Assembly: GCA_052318935.1 (NCBI GenBank)
Contig: JBQRKO010000003.1
Length of the DNA stretch: 64,000 nt
DNA from: Niallia sp052318935
Lineage (GTDB): Bacteria; Bacillota; Bacilli; Bacillales; Cytobacillaceae
Strand: one strand, 5' to 3'
The translations under genes and the position numbers were made by a program. Numbering within the stretch: the first letter of the stretch is position 1; each line of letters begins with the position of its first letter. This document shows, piece after piece, positions 33,129 through 42,916 of this stretch. Under the pieces are notes generated by a model. The model was not told where the DNA came from. It saw only the letters and a program-made list of their open reading frames with translations, and ran no database searches.

Positions 33129-33889
33129 GATGGCCACCTCCTCTAAGGGTAGCGAGGATATCAATAATTTGTTGGAAAAATTGCTTTCGGCTTCGTTCTC
33201 CTTTTCTTATTTCAGAAAAAATCGACCTATCCTTAATAAATAAGACGCGGCTGCTAAAGCTTGCTGCATAAGCGTCATGAGTAACCATTAATATCGTAGC
33301 TCTTTGCTGCTTATTTAATTCGGCAAGTGTTCTCAGCAGCATAAAGGCAGACTTCGAGTCTAACGCACCTGTTGGTTCATCTGCAAATATTAGGCTTGGA
33401 TTGGTAATAATCGCTCTTGCTGTTGCTGTTCTTTGCTGCTCTCCTCCCGAAATATTATAAGGATGAATGTAAAATGCCCTCAATTCCAAGTGCCTTAGAT
33501 ACTTTTTTTATCCTATTTTCTATTTCATGATGCGAAACATTTGCTAAGGAAAGCGGGAGGATAATATTTTCCTTAACAGTTAATGTTTCAATTAAATTGT
33601 AATCTTGAAAAATGAAACCTAGCTTATCTCTTCTAAAATCCGCTAAATCTTCTTCTTTTAATTTGAGAATGTTTTGCTGATCAATCTTAATGTTACCTGA
33701 GGTAGGTACATCAATGGTTGATAACACATTCAATAGTGTAGATTTCCCAGCACCTGATGGACCCATAATTCCAACAAATTCTCCTTTATGCACTTGCAAC
33801 TCGATTGCATTCAATGCTGTATGAATGTTACCTTTCAATCCAAATACTTTTTTTATGTTTTCAGCTTCTAAAACTATTTGCTTTTCCAT
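33115..33889 (-). pseudogene. BceA-like ABC transporter ATPase, frameshifted
   Basis: Two overlapping frames form one ATPase. The first (33889 to 33455) holds the Walker A GPSGAGKST and Q-loop IFQDYN, ending after GIEGILHSSL. The second frame (33489 to 33115) resumes as HPYNISGGEQQRTATARAII with the ABC signature, Walker B LIFADEPTGALDS and the switch His in MVTHDAYAAS. The indel lies near 33463-33475, between GIEGIL and NISGG. Each half alone lacks essential parts. It lies directly upstream of the BceB-like permease. Slippage at a short T/A tract, sequencing error or a true inactivating mutation are all possible. Confidence 0.85.
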
Positions 33890-34061
33890 TTCATCATCCC
33901 TCGTTTTATCTTATATATCTAACTATAAAAGATACATAAGAGCGCAACCATAATTTATCCTTACAATTTATCTTCTATCCTTACAATTTTGTAACCTATT
34001 AATAACTTTGGATAAGAAGTTATAGGTCAAAAAAAGCAAAAATACAGAGATTAGATTAGTT

Positions 34062-34100
34062 TTTACATTAACATTACATTTACTTAATCATTAAATGTTA
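34062..34100 (+). promoter_or_regulatory. Pho box (PhoP-binding direct repeats) upstream of the phytase
   Basis: TTTACA (34062-34067), ATTACA (34073-34078) and TTAATC (34084-34089) occur with exactly 11-bp spacing, followed by ATGTTA. Bacillus PhoP binds TT(A/T/C)ACA-like repeats every 11 bp, and phytase genes are known Pho-regulon members, so phosphate-starvation control is expected. Confidence 0.7.
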
Positions 34101-34142
34101 CATTAAACTGGTTCATAAAAATACATATTTTGGAGGAAAAAG

Positions 34143-35303
34143 ATGAATAAGGTAAAATCTATTCTAGCATCTACTCTAACTGTTGGAATTTTATCTGGAA
34201 CATTATCTGGGGTAGGTCACGCAGAAGCAAACAAAGCAACTATTAAAGCAAAAAATTACGTAGTTACAGCCACTGCCGAAACAAAGCCTGTACAATCGAG
34301 CGAGGACGCTGCCGATGATCCTGCTATTTGGGTGCATCCAACTAAAACCGAAAAAAGCAAGCTAATTACGACAAACAAACAATCAGAAATAAATGTTTAT
34401 AATTTAAAAGGTCAATTATTACATTCTTATCCGTTCGGAGAGTTAAACAATGTTGATTTACGTTACAATTTTAAATTAAATGGGAAAAAAATTGACATTG
34501 TTGGTGCAACGAATCGCTCAGATGGAAAAAACAATGTTGAAATTTATGCATTTGATGGGAATACTGGCAAGTTAAAAAGTATTATAGACCCTAAGCATCC
34601 AATCCGTTCATCTGTAAGTGAAGTATATGGTTTTGCATTCTACCACAGTCAAAAGACAGGTAAATTTTATGCTATGTTAACAGGAAAAGATGGTGAGTTC
34701 GAACAATATGAGCTAGTAGACAATGGGAAAGGAAAAGTAAAAGGAAAAAAAGTACGTTCATTTAAGCTAAATTCTCAAACAGAAGGTTTAGTAGCAGACG
34801 ATGAATATGGTAATTTGTACATTGGTGAAGAAGATGTCGCTATTTGGAAATTTAGTGCGGAACCAAATGAAGGCAGTAAAGGAACTATTGTGGACAAGGC
34901 AGATGGGAAACACTTAAGTGCCGATATCGAAGGATTGACCATGTATTATGCACCAAACGGCAAAGGATACTTAATGGATTCGAGTCAAGGGGATAGTAGA
35001 TATGCAGTATATAAACGTCAAGGTAATAATGAGTATGTTGGAAATTTCAAAATAGGAAATAGTAAAAAAATTGATGGGACAAGCCACACGGATGGTATCG
35101 ACGTTTTAGGTTATGGTCTTGGCGAGAAATATCCTTATGGCATTTTTGTTGCACAAGATGATGAAAACATTGAAAGTGGAAAGAAACTTAATCAAAATTT
35201 CAAGATTGTTTCTTTAGATAAAATTATCAATCCATTGCATGGGGAACTTAATAAAAAGAAACAAGTAAATCCTCGTCATTTAGTTAACCGCGCTAAGCAT
35301 TAA
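34143..35303 (+). CDS. phy: Secreted beta-propeller phytase (3-phytase)
   Basis: A 386-residue enzyme of the BPP class. Signal peptide MNKVKSILASTLTVGILS and following, cut near GHAEA. The mature part carries the BPP landmarks: DAADDPAIWVHP, TNKQSEINVYNLKG, DIVGATNRSDGKN, YGFAFYHSQKTGKFYA, QTEGLVADDEYGNLYIGEED, GKGYLMDSSQGDSRYAV and SHTDGIDVLGYGL, contributing calcium sites and the phosphate pocket. It hydrolyses calcium-phytate, freeing phosphate outside the cell. Start ATG behind TGGAGGAAAA. The Pho box upstream and the PhoX-Tat genes at the left edge point to a shared phosphate-starvation response. Length matches Bacillus PhyC. Terminator follows. Confidence 0.95.
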   Translation: MNKVKSILASTLTVGILSGTLSGVGHAEANKATIKAKNYVVTATAETKPVQSSEDAADDPAIWVHPTKTEKSKLITTNKQSEINVYNLKGQLLHSYPFGELNNVDLRYNFKLNGKKIDIVGATNRSDGKNNVEIYAFDGNTGKLKSIIDPKHPIRSSVSEVYGFAFYHSQKTGKFYAMLTGKDGEFEQYELVDNGKGKVKGKKVRSFKLNSQTEGLVADDEYGNLYIGEEDVAIWKFSAEPNEGSKGTIVDKADGKHLSADIEGLTMYYAPNGKGYLMDSSQGDSRYAVYKRQGNNEYVGNFKIGNSKKIDGTSHTDGIDVLGYGLGEKYPYGIFVAQDDENIESGKKLNQNFKIVSLDKIINPLHGELNKKKQVNPRHLVNRAKH

Positions 35304-35332
35304 CATATAAAAAGACATAATCTATTACATCT

Positions 35333-35373
35333 AAGCGAAACCCTTGATACATAAGGATTTCGCTTTTTTTTTT
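35333..35373 (+). terminator. Terminator of the phytase gene
   Basis: AAGCGAAACCCTT (35333-35345) pairs with AAGGATTTCGCTT (35353-35365, one mismatch), followed by TTTTTTTT. The next ~260 bases to the LacI gene are AT-rich with nothing I can name. Confidence 0.88.
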
Positions 35374-35632
35374 AGTTAAGTGCTAATGTATAGCCATTCC
35401 TTTATTGCAATAAATTTTATAAAATTTTTATTGATTTATAATTATAGTTGGCAATTATGTCAATATTATATTGCCATATTTCTTATTTACCATACAATCT
35501 TACTCAACTATCTCTATAAGTTCTTTTAACCACATAACTTTAAATACAATACATTGTTGTCTTCACCTAGAATGTTTTTCGCTCTTCTCACATTTTTTCT
35601 TTTGTGAAACTATACTTCCTAAAAAAAGGTTA

Positions 35633-36595
35633 TTATACTGTTTGTCGTTCAATCAAATTCACTGATATTTCCACATGAGAAACTTCTTCACTACTAATTG
35701 CTTGTTGAAATAATTTTTCTCCCATTTCCTCTAAGGGAATTTCCATGGTAGTTATGTTCATTAATTTCGCTATAGGTTCATTATCAAAGCCTATAATGGC
35801 CAGGTCTTCAGGAATTAAAATATTTTGATTTCGACAACAGGTTACTATACCAGCAGCCACTTGATCGCTTGTGACCAGTAATGCTGAAGGAGGATTGCTC
35901 ATATTTTTTATCCGTTTTACAACATGTTCACCATCTTCAAAATTTAAACATTGATCAAAGATATAATCTGGATGGAACGGCTCATTATGTTTTCTAATGA
36001 AATCTCTAAAGGCTAACTCTCTTTGTTTACTACTAGTTCCTGTGGTCCTGCCTATGCAGTAACCAATTCTTTTATAACCTTTATTATACAAATATTCTAA
36101 AGCCATAGTAAAACTTTTATAATGATCAACAAACGTAGATGAAACTTTTTTTCCTTTAGTATTTTCACAGAAAACAATTGGGCCGTATGAAATATTCTGA
36201 TCTAGAATAAACCAATCAGTTTCTCTTGAACATATAATTAAAGCATCTATTAATTTATGTTTTAGCATATCTAATGCTTCTAATTCTCTATTTTCTTTAT
36301 AATTTGTTTGAAACAGTAGTAGCTTATAGTTTGTTTTTAATGCTTCATTAGCTATTCCTTTAACTAACATCCCAAAATAAGGATGATTTGAGAATGGGAG
36401 AACTACACCAATTAGAAATGTTTTCCCTCTACTTAAGTTGACTGCATTTATATTTCTTTTATAATTACTCATCTGAATGGCACGTAATACAGCATCCCTT
36501 TTTTCTTCACTAACATAAGGATGATTATTTAATACACGAGAAACCGTTGTTACAGATACTCCAGCTAACTTTGCTATATCTCTAATATTAGTCAT
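35633..36595 (-). CDS. LacI/GalR family transcriptional regulator
   Basis: A 320-residue repressor: N-terminal helix-turn-helix and hinge (DIAKLAGVSVTTVSRVLNN with the hinge near residue 50) and a periplasmic-binding-protein-like effector domain (LIGVVLPFSNHPYFGML, DALIICSRETDW, PSALLVTSDQVAAGI, LAIIGFDNEPIA). It lies downstream of the broken PTS gene on the same strand (about 147 bases), so it probably regulates that gene and may be co-transcribed. A perfect LacI-type palindrome TGAAACGCGTTTCA lies at 39172, ahead of the PTS gene. Effector is presumably a sugar or sugar phosphate. Confidence 0.9.
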   Translation of the reverse strand: MTNIRDIAKLAGVSVTTVSRVLNNHPYVSEEKRDAVLRAIQMSNYKRNINAVNLSRGKTFLIGVVLPFSNHPYFGMLVKGIANEALKTNYKLLLFQTNYKENRELEALDMLKHKLIDALIICSRETDWFILDQNISYGPIVFCENTKGKKVSSTFVDHYKSFTMALEYLYNKGYKRIGYCIGRTTGTSSKQRELAFRDFIRKHNEPFHPDYIFDQCLNFEDGEHVVKRIKNMSNPPSALLVTSDQVAAGIVTCCRNQNILIPEDLAIIGFDNEPIAKLMNITTMEIPLEEMGEKLFQQAISSEEVSHVEISVNLIERQTV

Positions 36596-36741
36596 ATAAT
36601 CACCTATTTCAATAAACTCTTATATATTTTGACATCAGTATTTTTATGACCTTTACACACTAGCTTGTCTTCAAATAGTAATAATAGATATGCACTTTTT
36701 TAAGCATATGGTGAATTTCCCCTAAAGCTGAATAATTCAAT

Positions 36742-38797
36742 TTATTTTGAAATTTTTATTATATTTTCTTCTTTTAATTCAATTATACCTTTTTTATTAA
36801 TAGTGATAGATTCACCTTCGAACAAATTCGTAAATACAATAGGAGTTATTATTGAAGTGGCATTTTTCTTTATATAATTTAAATCTGCTTTTAATAAAGG
36901 CTGACCTTTTTTAACATGTTCATTTTCTGATATTAGGATTTCAAATCCTTGACCCTTTAAATTAACAGTGTTTATACCAACATGAATAATAAGTTCTCTT
37001 CCGAAATCAGATAAAATTCCTATTGCATGTTTTGTAGGGAATATATTTACTATAGTTCCATCTACTGGTGAAACAAGCGTACCTTCAGAAGGAATAATGG
37101 CAAAGCCATCTCCCATCATTCTTTCGGAGAATACAGGATCAGGCACTTCTGAAATTGGTATAATTTCTCCAGTTAATGGTGAAATAAATACCTCTTGATC
37201 ATTAGTTTCCATATTTATACTAGGATTTGTCTCCTCTATAGCTTGTTGTTTATTTTCATTTTGCAAACTATTCTCAGCAGGGCGAGGTCTTTTACCACTG
37301 ATTATATCCTGCATTTGTCCTTTAATTGTTTCAGATCGTGGACCAAAAATAGCTTGAATGTTATTTCCAACTTCAAGTACCCCTGCAGCACCTAGCTCTT
37401 TTAATTCATCTTTATTAACATTTTTAATATCATGAACAGACACGCGAAGCCTAGTAATGCAAGCATCTAAATGAGTAATATTTTTTTGTCCGCCCATAGC
37501 TTCAAGAATATTGTAGGCAAGGTCGTTATTGCTTTTGAACCTTTTTGTCCTTCCATTTCTTCTGCTTCTCTTCCTGGTGTCATTAGATTAAACTTTTTAA
37601 TCATAAAGCGGAATATAAAGTAATAAATAAAAGCAAAAACTATACCTAATAAAATGGCTATCCACCATGGCTCCCTACCCGGTAAAATACCAAAAGAACG
37701 AAATCAATAGCTCCACCTGAGAAGGTATAACCAATATTAACATCAAATAATGTCATTAAAACGTAGGATATACCGTCCAATATGGCATGGATTAAGTAAA
37801 GTACAGGTGATACAAACATAAATGAGAATTCTAGTGGTTCAGTGATACCTGTTAAAAAGGATGTTAGTGCCGCTGAACCAAGCAAACCCGCTACAAGCTT
37901 TTTCTTTTCAGGTCGTGCGGCATGATACATAGCTAATGCTCCTGCTGGTAAACCAAACATCATAATTGGATATTCTCCAGCCATGAAGTGTCCAGCTGTG
38001 ATGTTTACACCATCTTTTAGCTGAGCAAAGAAAATAGTCATATCTCCGCGAACTAATGAACCAGCCGCTGTTTTGTAAGCCCCAATTTCATACCAAAATG
38101 GAGCATGAAAAATATGATGTAAGCCAAATGGAATTAACAGTCTTTTTACAAATCCAAAGAAAAATACTCCGAAATATAATCCTTCATTAACTAACCAAAG
38201 AGAAATATAATTCATGCCAGCTTGGATAGGAGGCCAAATAATTAATAATAAAAGTCCCACTACAAAAGAGATCCCTGCTGTAACAATCGGAACAAAACGT
38301 TTTCCCGCAAAAAAACCAAGAAATGAGGGCATTTCAATATTGTGGTATCGCTTATAACAAAAAGAAGCAATAAGACCGATAATAATACCTCCAAATACCC
38401 CTGTTTGTAAAGTAGGAATTCCTAAAACATTGGCATAACCAGCATTGTCAGCAAGCTTTTCTGCAGTAATTCCTGCCCATGAACTCATTACCTGATTCAT
38501 AACTAAATAGCCAACAAGGGCTGCAAGGGCTGCTGCTCCGTCACCTGCTAAACCAATAGCAACCCCAATCGCAAAAATAAGCGCTAAGTTACTAAAAAAG
38601 ATATTCCCTGCATCCTCCATTACATTAGCTATCAGTTGAAACGTATCTGTGCCTAAAAAGGGAAGGTAATTAAGCAGCGTTTCTTGTTGAAAAGCATTTC
38701 CAAATCCAAGTAATAAGCCTGCAGCTGGCAATAAAGCCACAGGTAGCATTAATGCTTTACCAATTTGCTGCAATACTCCAAATATTTTTTTAAACAT
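36742..38797 (-). pseudogene. PTS glucose/glucosamine-type enzyme IICBA, two frameshifts
   Basis: Three frames make one fused permease. EIIC starts at ATG 38795-38797 (MFKKIFGVLQQIGKALML) with GGAGG seven bases upstream and has GLHHIFHAPFWYEIG, FMAGEYPIMMFGLP and LTGITEPLEFSFMF. It runs out of frame after GGAIDFVL near 37690, where TTTTGG probably lost a T; the next frame reads FGILPGREPWWIAILLGIVFA and FNLMTPGREAE. A second shift near 37520-37540 leads into EIIB (NITHLDACITRLRVSV with the phospho-Cys) and EIIA (LIIHVGINTVNLKGQGF with the phospho-His), ending at 36742. Sequence resembles PtsG/GamP more than NagP or MalP. All domains remain recognisable, so the lesions are recent or are sequencing errors. 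Confidence 0.85.
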
Positions 38798-39171
38798 TTT
38801 AAAACCTCCAAGAAATAAAATATACACTAGTAAGAGTTTTTCTAAGAAAAAGGCCATGAAGAAAACCATTGATGAAAATTAAAGCTTATCTTTTCTAACC
38901 ATACTTTTTACATGTATTCTTGTATCGATATAAATATGAAGATAACAGCAAGGAAGTATTCGCAATTTCATTATCAAAATAAGTTTAGTGGTTTTAAGTG
39001 TCTATGAGAGTAACACTTACTAGCTCTACTTACCTACTTTCATTTTCCATTTCCTTTACAGCTTTTACTAAGCAAGTGGAAGGGTTAGCATTTTAGTCAT
39101 GAAATAGGATAAATCTCCCGTTTAATTTTCCTACTTTTTTCTTACTTGTACTATGGAGTTATTGTAATTGG

Positions 39172-39185
39172 TGAAACGCGTTTCA
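39172..39185. promoter_or_regulatory. LacI-type operator upstream of the PTS gene
   Basis: TGAAACGCGTTTCA, a perfect 14-bp palindrome. On the minus strand it lies between TTGTTA or TTATGA (-35-like) and TACAAT (-10-like, about 39153-39158), a repressing position. That promoter would give the PTS gene a ~350-base leader. It differs from a CcpA cre site in having GC rather than CG at its centre. Confidence 0.65.
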
Positions 39186-39340
39186 TAACAAGAAGAAATT
39201 TCAAATCCATTTCTAAGTCAAAAATAATAAAAATTTCTCCATTCTACGAGATTTTATTAGATGAAATTTCCATCGATATCAAAAAAATAAAACTTCGATT
39301 AGTCATTTTGATTCCAACTTTCGATGTAATTTATTATTTT

Positions 39341-39371
39341 TAGCCACTTTTAAAGTATTTAAAAGTGGCTA
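39341..39371. repeat. Perfect 14-bp inverted repeat, function unclear
   Basis: TAGCCACTTTTAAA (39341-39354) and TTTAAAAGTGGCTA (39358-39371) with a 3-base loop. No T tract follows on either strand, so it is a poor terminator. It lies in a long gene-free stretch (38800-39650) that otherwise holds only the LacI operator and AT-rich DNA. Confidence 0.6.
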
Positions 39372-39650
39372 GTTGCCAATTAACCTATATAACAAAATCA
39401 ATTTATTTTACTTCTTCCCAATTAATTGTTCACAATAATAATAAATTTATATCAATGAACACGGTAAGTAGTGCCTCTTTCGATTGTTTGAGAAAATCCA
39501 CTTTGATATGAGGACTTATTCACTGTTCTTAAAATCAAGTATTCCTTACTAATAATATTGGGATTTAGTTATTCATAACATCGATTTTCTTTCAGTAGTA
39601 TCAGAAATGCTCTTTATTCAATTTGTTACTTAGAAGTGTTTTTTTAATTT

Positions 39651-39782
39651 TCATTTCTTAGATTGTATGAAATGATCCTCAATAGACTGAATTGATTCGA
39701 CTTCCATTGGTTGTCCGGATGCTTTTAAGCAAAAGTAAGCCGCCATATAGATTGCAAAGCAAAGCATAATTAATGAAAACAT
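39651..39782 (-). CDS. Small 43-residue single-pass membrane protein
   Basis: ATG at 39780-39782 follows GCGAGGAGAAATCTT, a strong ribosome binding site. The product starts MFSLIMLCFAIYMAAYF, one hydrophobic helix with two cysteines near its end, then a polar, acidic tail (ASGQPMEVESIQSIEDHF) to TGA at 39651. On the same strand TTGACA (39841-39846 as TGTCAA on plus) with a 17-base spacer to TTTACA suggests its own promoter. It lies downstream of glutamate dehydrogenase but after that gene's terminator. I do not recognise a family; small membrane proteins of this kind often modulate a transporter or kinase, but no role is assigned. Confidence 0.6.
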   Translation of the reverse strand: MFSLIMLCFAIYMAAYFCLKASGQPMEVESIQSIEDHFIQSKK

Positions 39783-39951
39783 AAGATTTCTCCTCGCTTT
39801 CTGTTATTTGATATGAGTGTAAATTATGAAATGCGTCCCATGTCAAATAAAAATTTTCATGTACTAATAGTGATAATTATTTATAAAGTGGAGGTTTATT
39901 TGCATTTCAATTTTAATTAAAAACAGCCGATTTTCTCCTTAACTTCGGTAC

Positions 39952-39999
39952 AATAAAAACGAATCAAAGCCCCCTTGTTCACCAAGGGGGCTTTGATTC
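39952..39999 (-). terminator. Strong terminator of the glutamate dehydrogenase gene
   Basis: Perfect 17-bp stem GAATCAAAGCCCCCTTG (39961-39977) with CAAGGGGGCTTTGATTC (39983-39999), loop TTCAC; on the minus strand it is followed by GTTTTTATTG. Confidence 0.9.
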
Positions 40000-40104
40000 G
40001 TTCCTTCTATTATGATATTTTTGATATAAGATTCTAATTTAGCTCCTTTAGTATTTTCCCAGACAAGTAATTTTAATTATCTTTAATAAGAATGATAAAA
40101 TTTA

Positions 40105-41385
40105 CTAAACCCATCCTCTCCACTCAACAGCTTCAGCTACACGTTTTAGTCCTACAATATAGGCAGCTAATCGCATATCTACCTCTTTTTGTACAGATGT
40201 ATGATAGATATTAGAAAAAGCATCAACTAGTATCGTTTCTAGTTTTTCATTTACTTCTTCTTGTGACCAATAGTAGCCTTGATTGTTTTGTACCCATTCA
40301 AAGTAAGAAACTACCACTCCACCAGCACTTGCTAAAACATCCGGTACAATTAATACGCCTTTATCTGATAAAATTTGAGTAGCTTTTAAAGTAGTCGGAC
40401 CATTTGCTGCTTCTACTATAATTTTAGCCTTAATATCCTTCGCATTTTTTTCCGTAATCTGATTTTCAATCGCTGCTGGAATTAAAATATCACAATTTTT
40501 TACTAAAAGTTCTTCATTTGTTATCCTACTCGTGAATAAATGAGTAACACTTCCGAAAGAGTCTCGTTTTTCTAATAAGTGATTAATTTCAAGCCCCCAT
40601 GGATCATATAAGGCTCCAAAACTATCTGATATACCTATAACTTTGGCTCCAGCATCATGAAGAAACTTTGCTAGGAAGCTTCCAGCATTTCCAAATCCTT
40701 GGATGATGACTTTTGCTCCTTTTAACGGAATATTCTTTAACTTCGCAGCTTCTTTTGTGACAATTGTTACGCCCAAAGCAGTGGATGATTCTCTTCCATG
40801 AGATCCTCCTAAAGCTATAGGCTTTCCTGTAATAAATCCCGGAGAGTCAAATTCACGTATGCGACTGTATTCATCCATCATCCAAGCCATAGTTTGCGAA
40901 TTGGTAAACACATCAGGTGCAGGTATATCTTTTGTTGGTCCTACAATCTGGCTAATAGCACGCACATACCCTCTACTTAGACGTTCTAATTCTGAAAAAG
41001 ACATTGTACGTGGATCACATTGAATTCCACCTTTTCCTCCTCCATAAGGAATTCCCGTAATTCCGCACTTGATGGTCATCCACATAGATAATGCTTTTAC
41101 CTCTTCTTCTGTTACATTAGGATGAAATCGAATGCCTCCCTTTGTTGGCCCTGCCGCATCATTATGCTGTGCACGATAACCAGTAAATACCTTAACGGAA
41201 CCATCATCCATCTTTATAGGAATCCGAACGGTCATTAAACGAAGTGGTTCTTTCAATAATTCATAGACACCATCTCTACTCTTCATTTTTTGAAGAGCAG
41301 TTTGAATCACTTGCTGCGTTCTCTCCAAAACGTTCATATTTTCATTCTTATCAATTGTCTCAATGTCTTTAGAATTTACTGCCAT
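40105..41385 (-). CDS. Glutamate dehydrogenase (Glu/Leu/Phe/Val dehydrogenase family)
   Basis: About 426 residues, RocG/GudB type. Substrate domain: GYRAQHNDAAGPTKGGIRFHP with the catalytic lysine later in GGGKGGI, and PAPDVFTNSQTMAWMMDEY. Nucleotide domain: VIIQGFGNAGSFLAKFL and AAIENQIT. I prefer ATG at 41383-41385 (MAVNSKDIETI), preceded by GGAGAG at the right distance; the longer frame from 41409 lacks a site. It oxidatively deaminates glutamate to 2-oxoglutarate and ammonia. It lies downstream of a DctA/GltP-like symporter, an aminotransferase and a BASS carrier, all leftward, fitting a pathway that moves amino groups to 2-oxoglutarate and recycles glutamate. Confidence 0.93.
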   Translation of the reverse strand: MAVNSKDIETIDKNENMNVLERTQQVIQTALQKMKSRDGVYELLKEPLRLMTVRIPIKMDDGSVKVFTGYRAQHNDAAGPTKGGIRFHPNVTEEEVKALSMWMTIKCGITGIPYGGGKGGIQCDPRTMSFSELERLSRGYVRAISQIVGPTKDIPAPDVFTNSQTMAWMMDEYSRIREFDSPGFITGKPIALGGSHGRESSTALGVTIVTKEAAKLKNIPLKGAKVIIQGFGNAGSFLAKFLHDAGAKVIGISDSFGALYDPWGLEINHLLEKRDSFGSVTHLFTSRITNEELLVKNCDILIPAAIENQITEKNAKDIKAKIIVEAANGPTTLKATQILSDKGVLIVPDVLASAGGVVVSYFEWVQNNQGYYWSQEEVNEKLETILVDAFSNIYHTSVQKEVDMRLAAYIVGLKRVAEAVEWRGWV

Positions 41386-41450
41386 TTCAAGCACTCTCCA
41401 TTTATTCATCTAGGCTCTAACAAAAACCGTTTATTAAATTTGTAGGATTA

Positions 41451-41501
41451 AAAATGCCAGCTACATAGCAGAATAAACTTCATCCTGTTATGTAGCATTT
41501 T
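41451..41501 (-). terminator. Hairpin between the symporter and glutamate dehydrogenase
   Basis: On the minus strand AAAATGCTACATA pairs with TATGTAGC-TGG-CATTTT (a 3-base bulge) and is followed by TTAATCC. It probably ends the symporter transcript, at least in part. Confidence 0.55.
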
Positions 41502-41547
41502 CACATGATATTTCATTACTTTATTTTGTATAATCTATCAGAAAAAG

Positions 41548-42798
41548 TTAAGCTCCTGCAGCAGACTCATTATCTGAGCCTATTTCATCCTTCTTTTGAA
41601 ACATACCTTCCGATTTAGCCATCGCAACTGTTGCTAAGGCATTTCCTATTACATTGGTTGCAGATCTAGCCATATCCATAATGAAATCAACAGCCATTAA
41701 TAACGCTATACCTTCTAGAGGTATACCAATAATGGTACAAATACTCGCTAAAATAACCATTGCACCGGAAGGAACAGCAGCGACTCCTTTCGTAAGTAAC
41801 ATCATTAGTAGAACTAAGTGAATTTGTTCAGTCAATGAAAGATCAATGCCATAAGCATTAGCTAAAAAGATAACTGCAGGACCCATATATACCATTAATC
41901 CATCTAAATTAAATGAGTAACCAAGCGGCAAGATAAACGATACTATTGAATTTTTGACTCCATAACGCTCTAAACGGGCTGTAAGAGGCGCAAATACGGA
42001 CTCTGAACTTCGAGTAGTAAAAGCGATTAATATTAAATCTTTAATTTCTTTCACTAATTCAAGATAGCGGACCCCATAAATGCGAGCGATTATTGGTAAA
42101 ATAATAAACAATACAACTGCTAATCCAGCATATGTGAGTAAAACCAACTCAATTAATGTACTTAACTTACTAAAACCGTAAGTAGCCACGCTATAAGCAA
42201 TCGAACCAAAAACACCAATTGGAGAAAATTTTATAACATATTCTAAAACTTTAAACATTACGTTAGAAAGAGCTTCTAATACATTTTCAATTGGTTTCGC
42301 TTTTCCTTTTAATGCGCGAATAGCAAGACCAAAGAACACCCCAAAATAGACAATAGCCAATAAGTTGCCTTCCGAAAAAGCGACAAATATATTGGAAGGG
42401 ATGATATGAAGGATAAATTCTCTAAAATCAATTTTATTGCCTGCAATACCGCTTAAAGCATCTGCATTGCCCTCTGAAAGATCTGCGGAAGCCCCTATAT
42501 GTGTTAAATTGGCAAATAGCATTGCCATCACAATAATTATGGTAGTAACTATCTCAAAATAAATAATTGCTTTAAGTGAAAGTCTTCCTAGTGCACCTCC
42601 TGATTTCATTTGTGAAATACCTAATACAGTTAACGGGAAAATTAAAGGGACAATGGTCATTTTAATCATATGAATAAATGCATCACCTAAAATTTTCGCC
42701 TCGGTACCTAATGTCTTATTTACCGATCCTAAAATTAAACCTAATACTAGAGCAATTACTATTTGAAGCCATAAAGGCATTTTTTTGAGTGTCTTCAA
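41548..42798 (-). CDS. Dicarboxylate/amino-acid:cation symporter (DctA/GltP family), copy A
   Basis: A 416-residue carrier with eight helices and two re-entrant loops: AFTTRSSESVFAPLTARLE (serine-rich loop), IVSFILPLGYSFNLDGLMVY (NLDG motif) and MARSATNVIGNALATV (the NVIGN motif that contacts substrate carboxylates). It imports glutamate, aspartate or C4-dicarboxylates with H+ or Na+. The start is TTG at 42796-42798 with AAAGGAAG upstream. Its promoter region holds the palindrome at 42894-42916 that matches three others near the GntR regulator, so it is almost surely in that regulon. A homologue (copy B) is at 52372. Confidence 0.9.
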   Translation of the reverse strand: MKTLKKMPLWLQIVIALVLGLILGSVNKTLGTEAKILGDAFIHMIKMTIVPLIFPLTVLGISQMKSGGALGRLSLKAIIYFEIVTTIIIVMAMLFANLTHIGASADLSEGNADALSGIAGNKIDFREFILHIIPSNIFVAFSEGNLLAIVYFGVFFGLAIRALKGKAKPIENVLEALSNVMFKVLEYVIKFSPIGVFGSIAYSVATYGFSKLSTLIELVLLTYAGLAVVLFIILPIIARIYGVRYLELVKEIKDLILIAFTTRSSESVFAPLTARLERYGVKNSIVSFILPLGYSFNLDGLMVYMGPAVIFLANAYGIDLSLTEQIHLVLLMMLLTKGVAAVPSGAMVILASICTIIGIPLEGIALLMAVDFIMDMARSATNVIGNALATVAMAKSEGMFQKKDEIGSDNESAAGA

Positions 42799-42893
42799 TG
42801 TTCATTCTTCCTTTCAATGTAAGTGTCCTTTAAAGTAGCATTTTGCATAATTGTAGGATTGTCTGCCCACAATGAATAAAAAATCTCTTGATA

Positions 42894-42916
42894 CTTATTG
42901 TACTTAGTACAATAAG
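42894..42916. promoter_or_regulatory. GntR (UTRA) operator site 1, ahead of the symporter
   Basis: CTTATTGTACT and AGTACAATAAG around a central T: a perfect 11-1-11 palindrome. On the minus strand GTGACA with an 18-base spacer leads to TATTGT inside the palindrome, so repressor binding would cover the -10. About 110 bases around it are repeated, diverged, around site 2. Confidence 0.8.

Noticed and set aside
39172..39185. CcpA cre site
   Set aside because: The palindrome is perfect but its centre is GC instead of the CG required by the cre consensus; a LacI-family local repressor fits better.
39146..39343. 65-codon open frame on the plus strand near the LacI operator
   Set aside because: No ribosome binding site, AT-driven composition, and the operator palindrome lies inside it.
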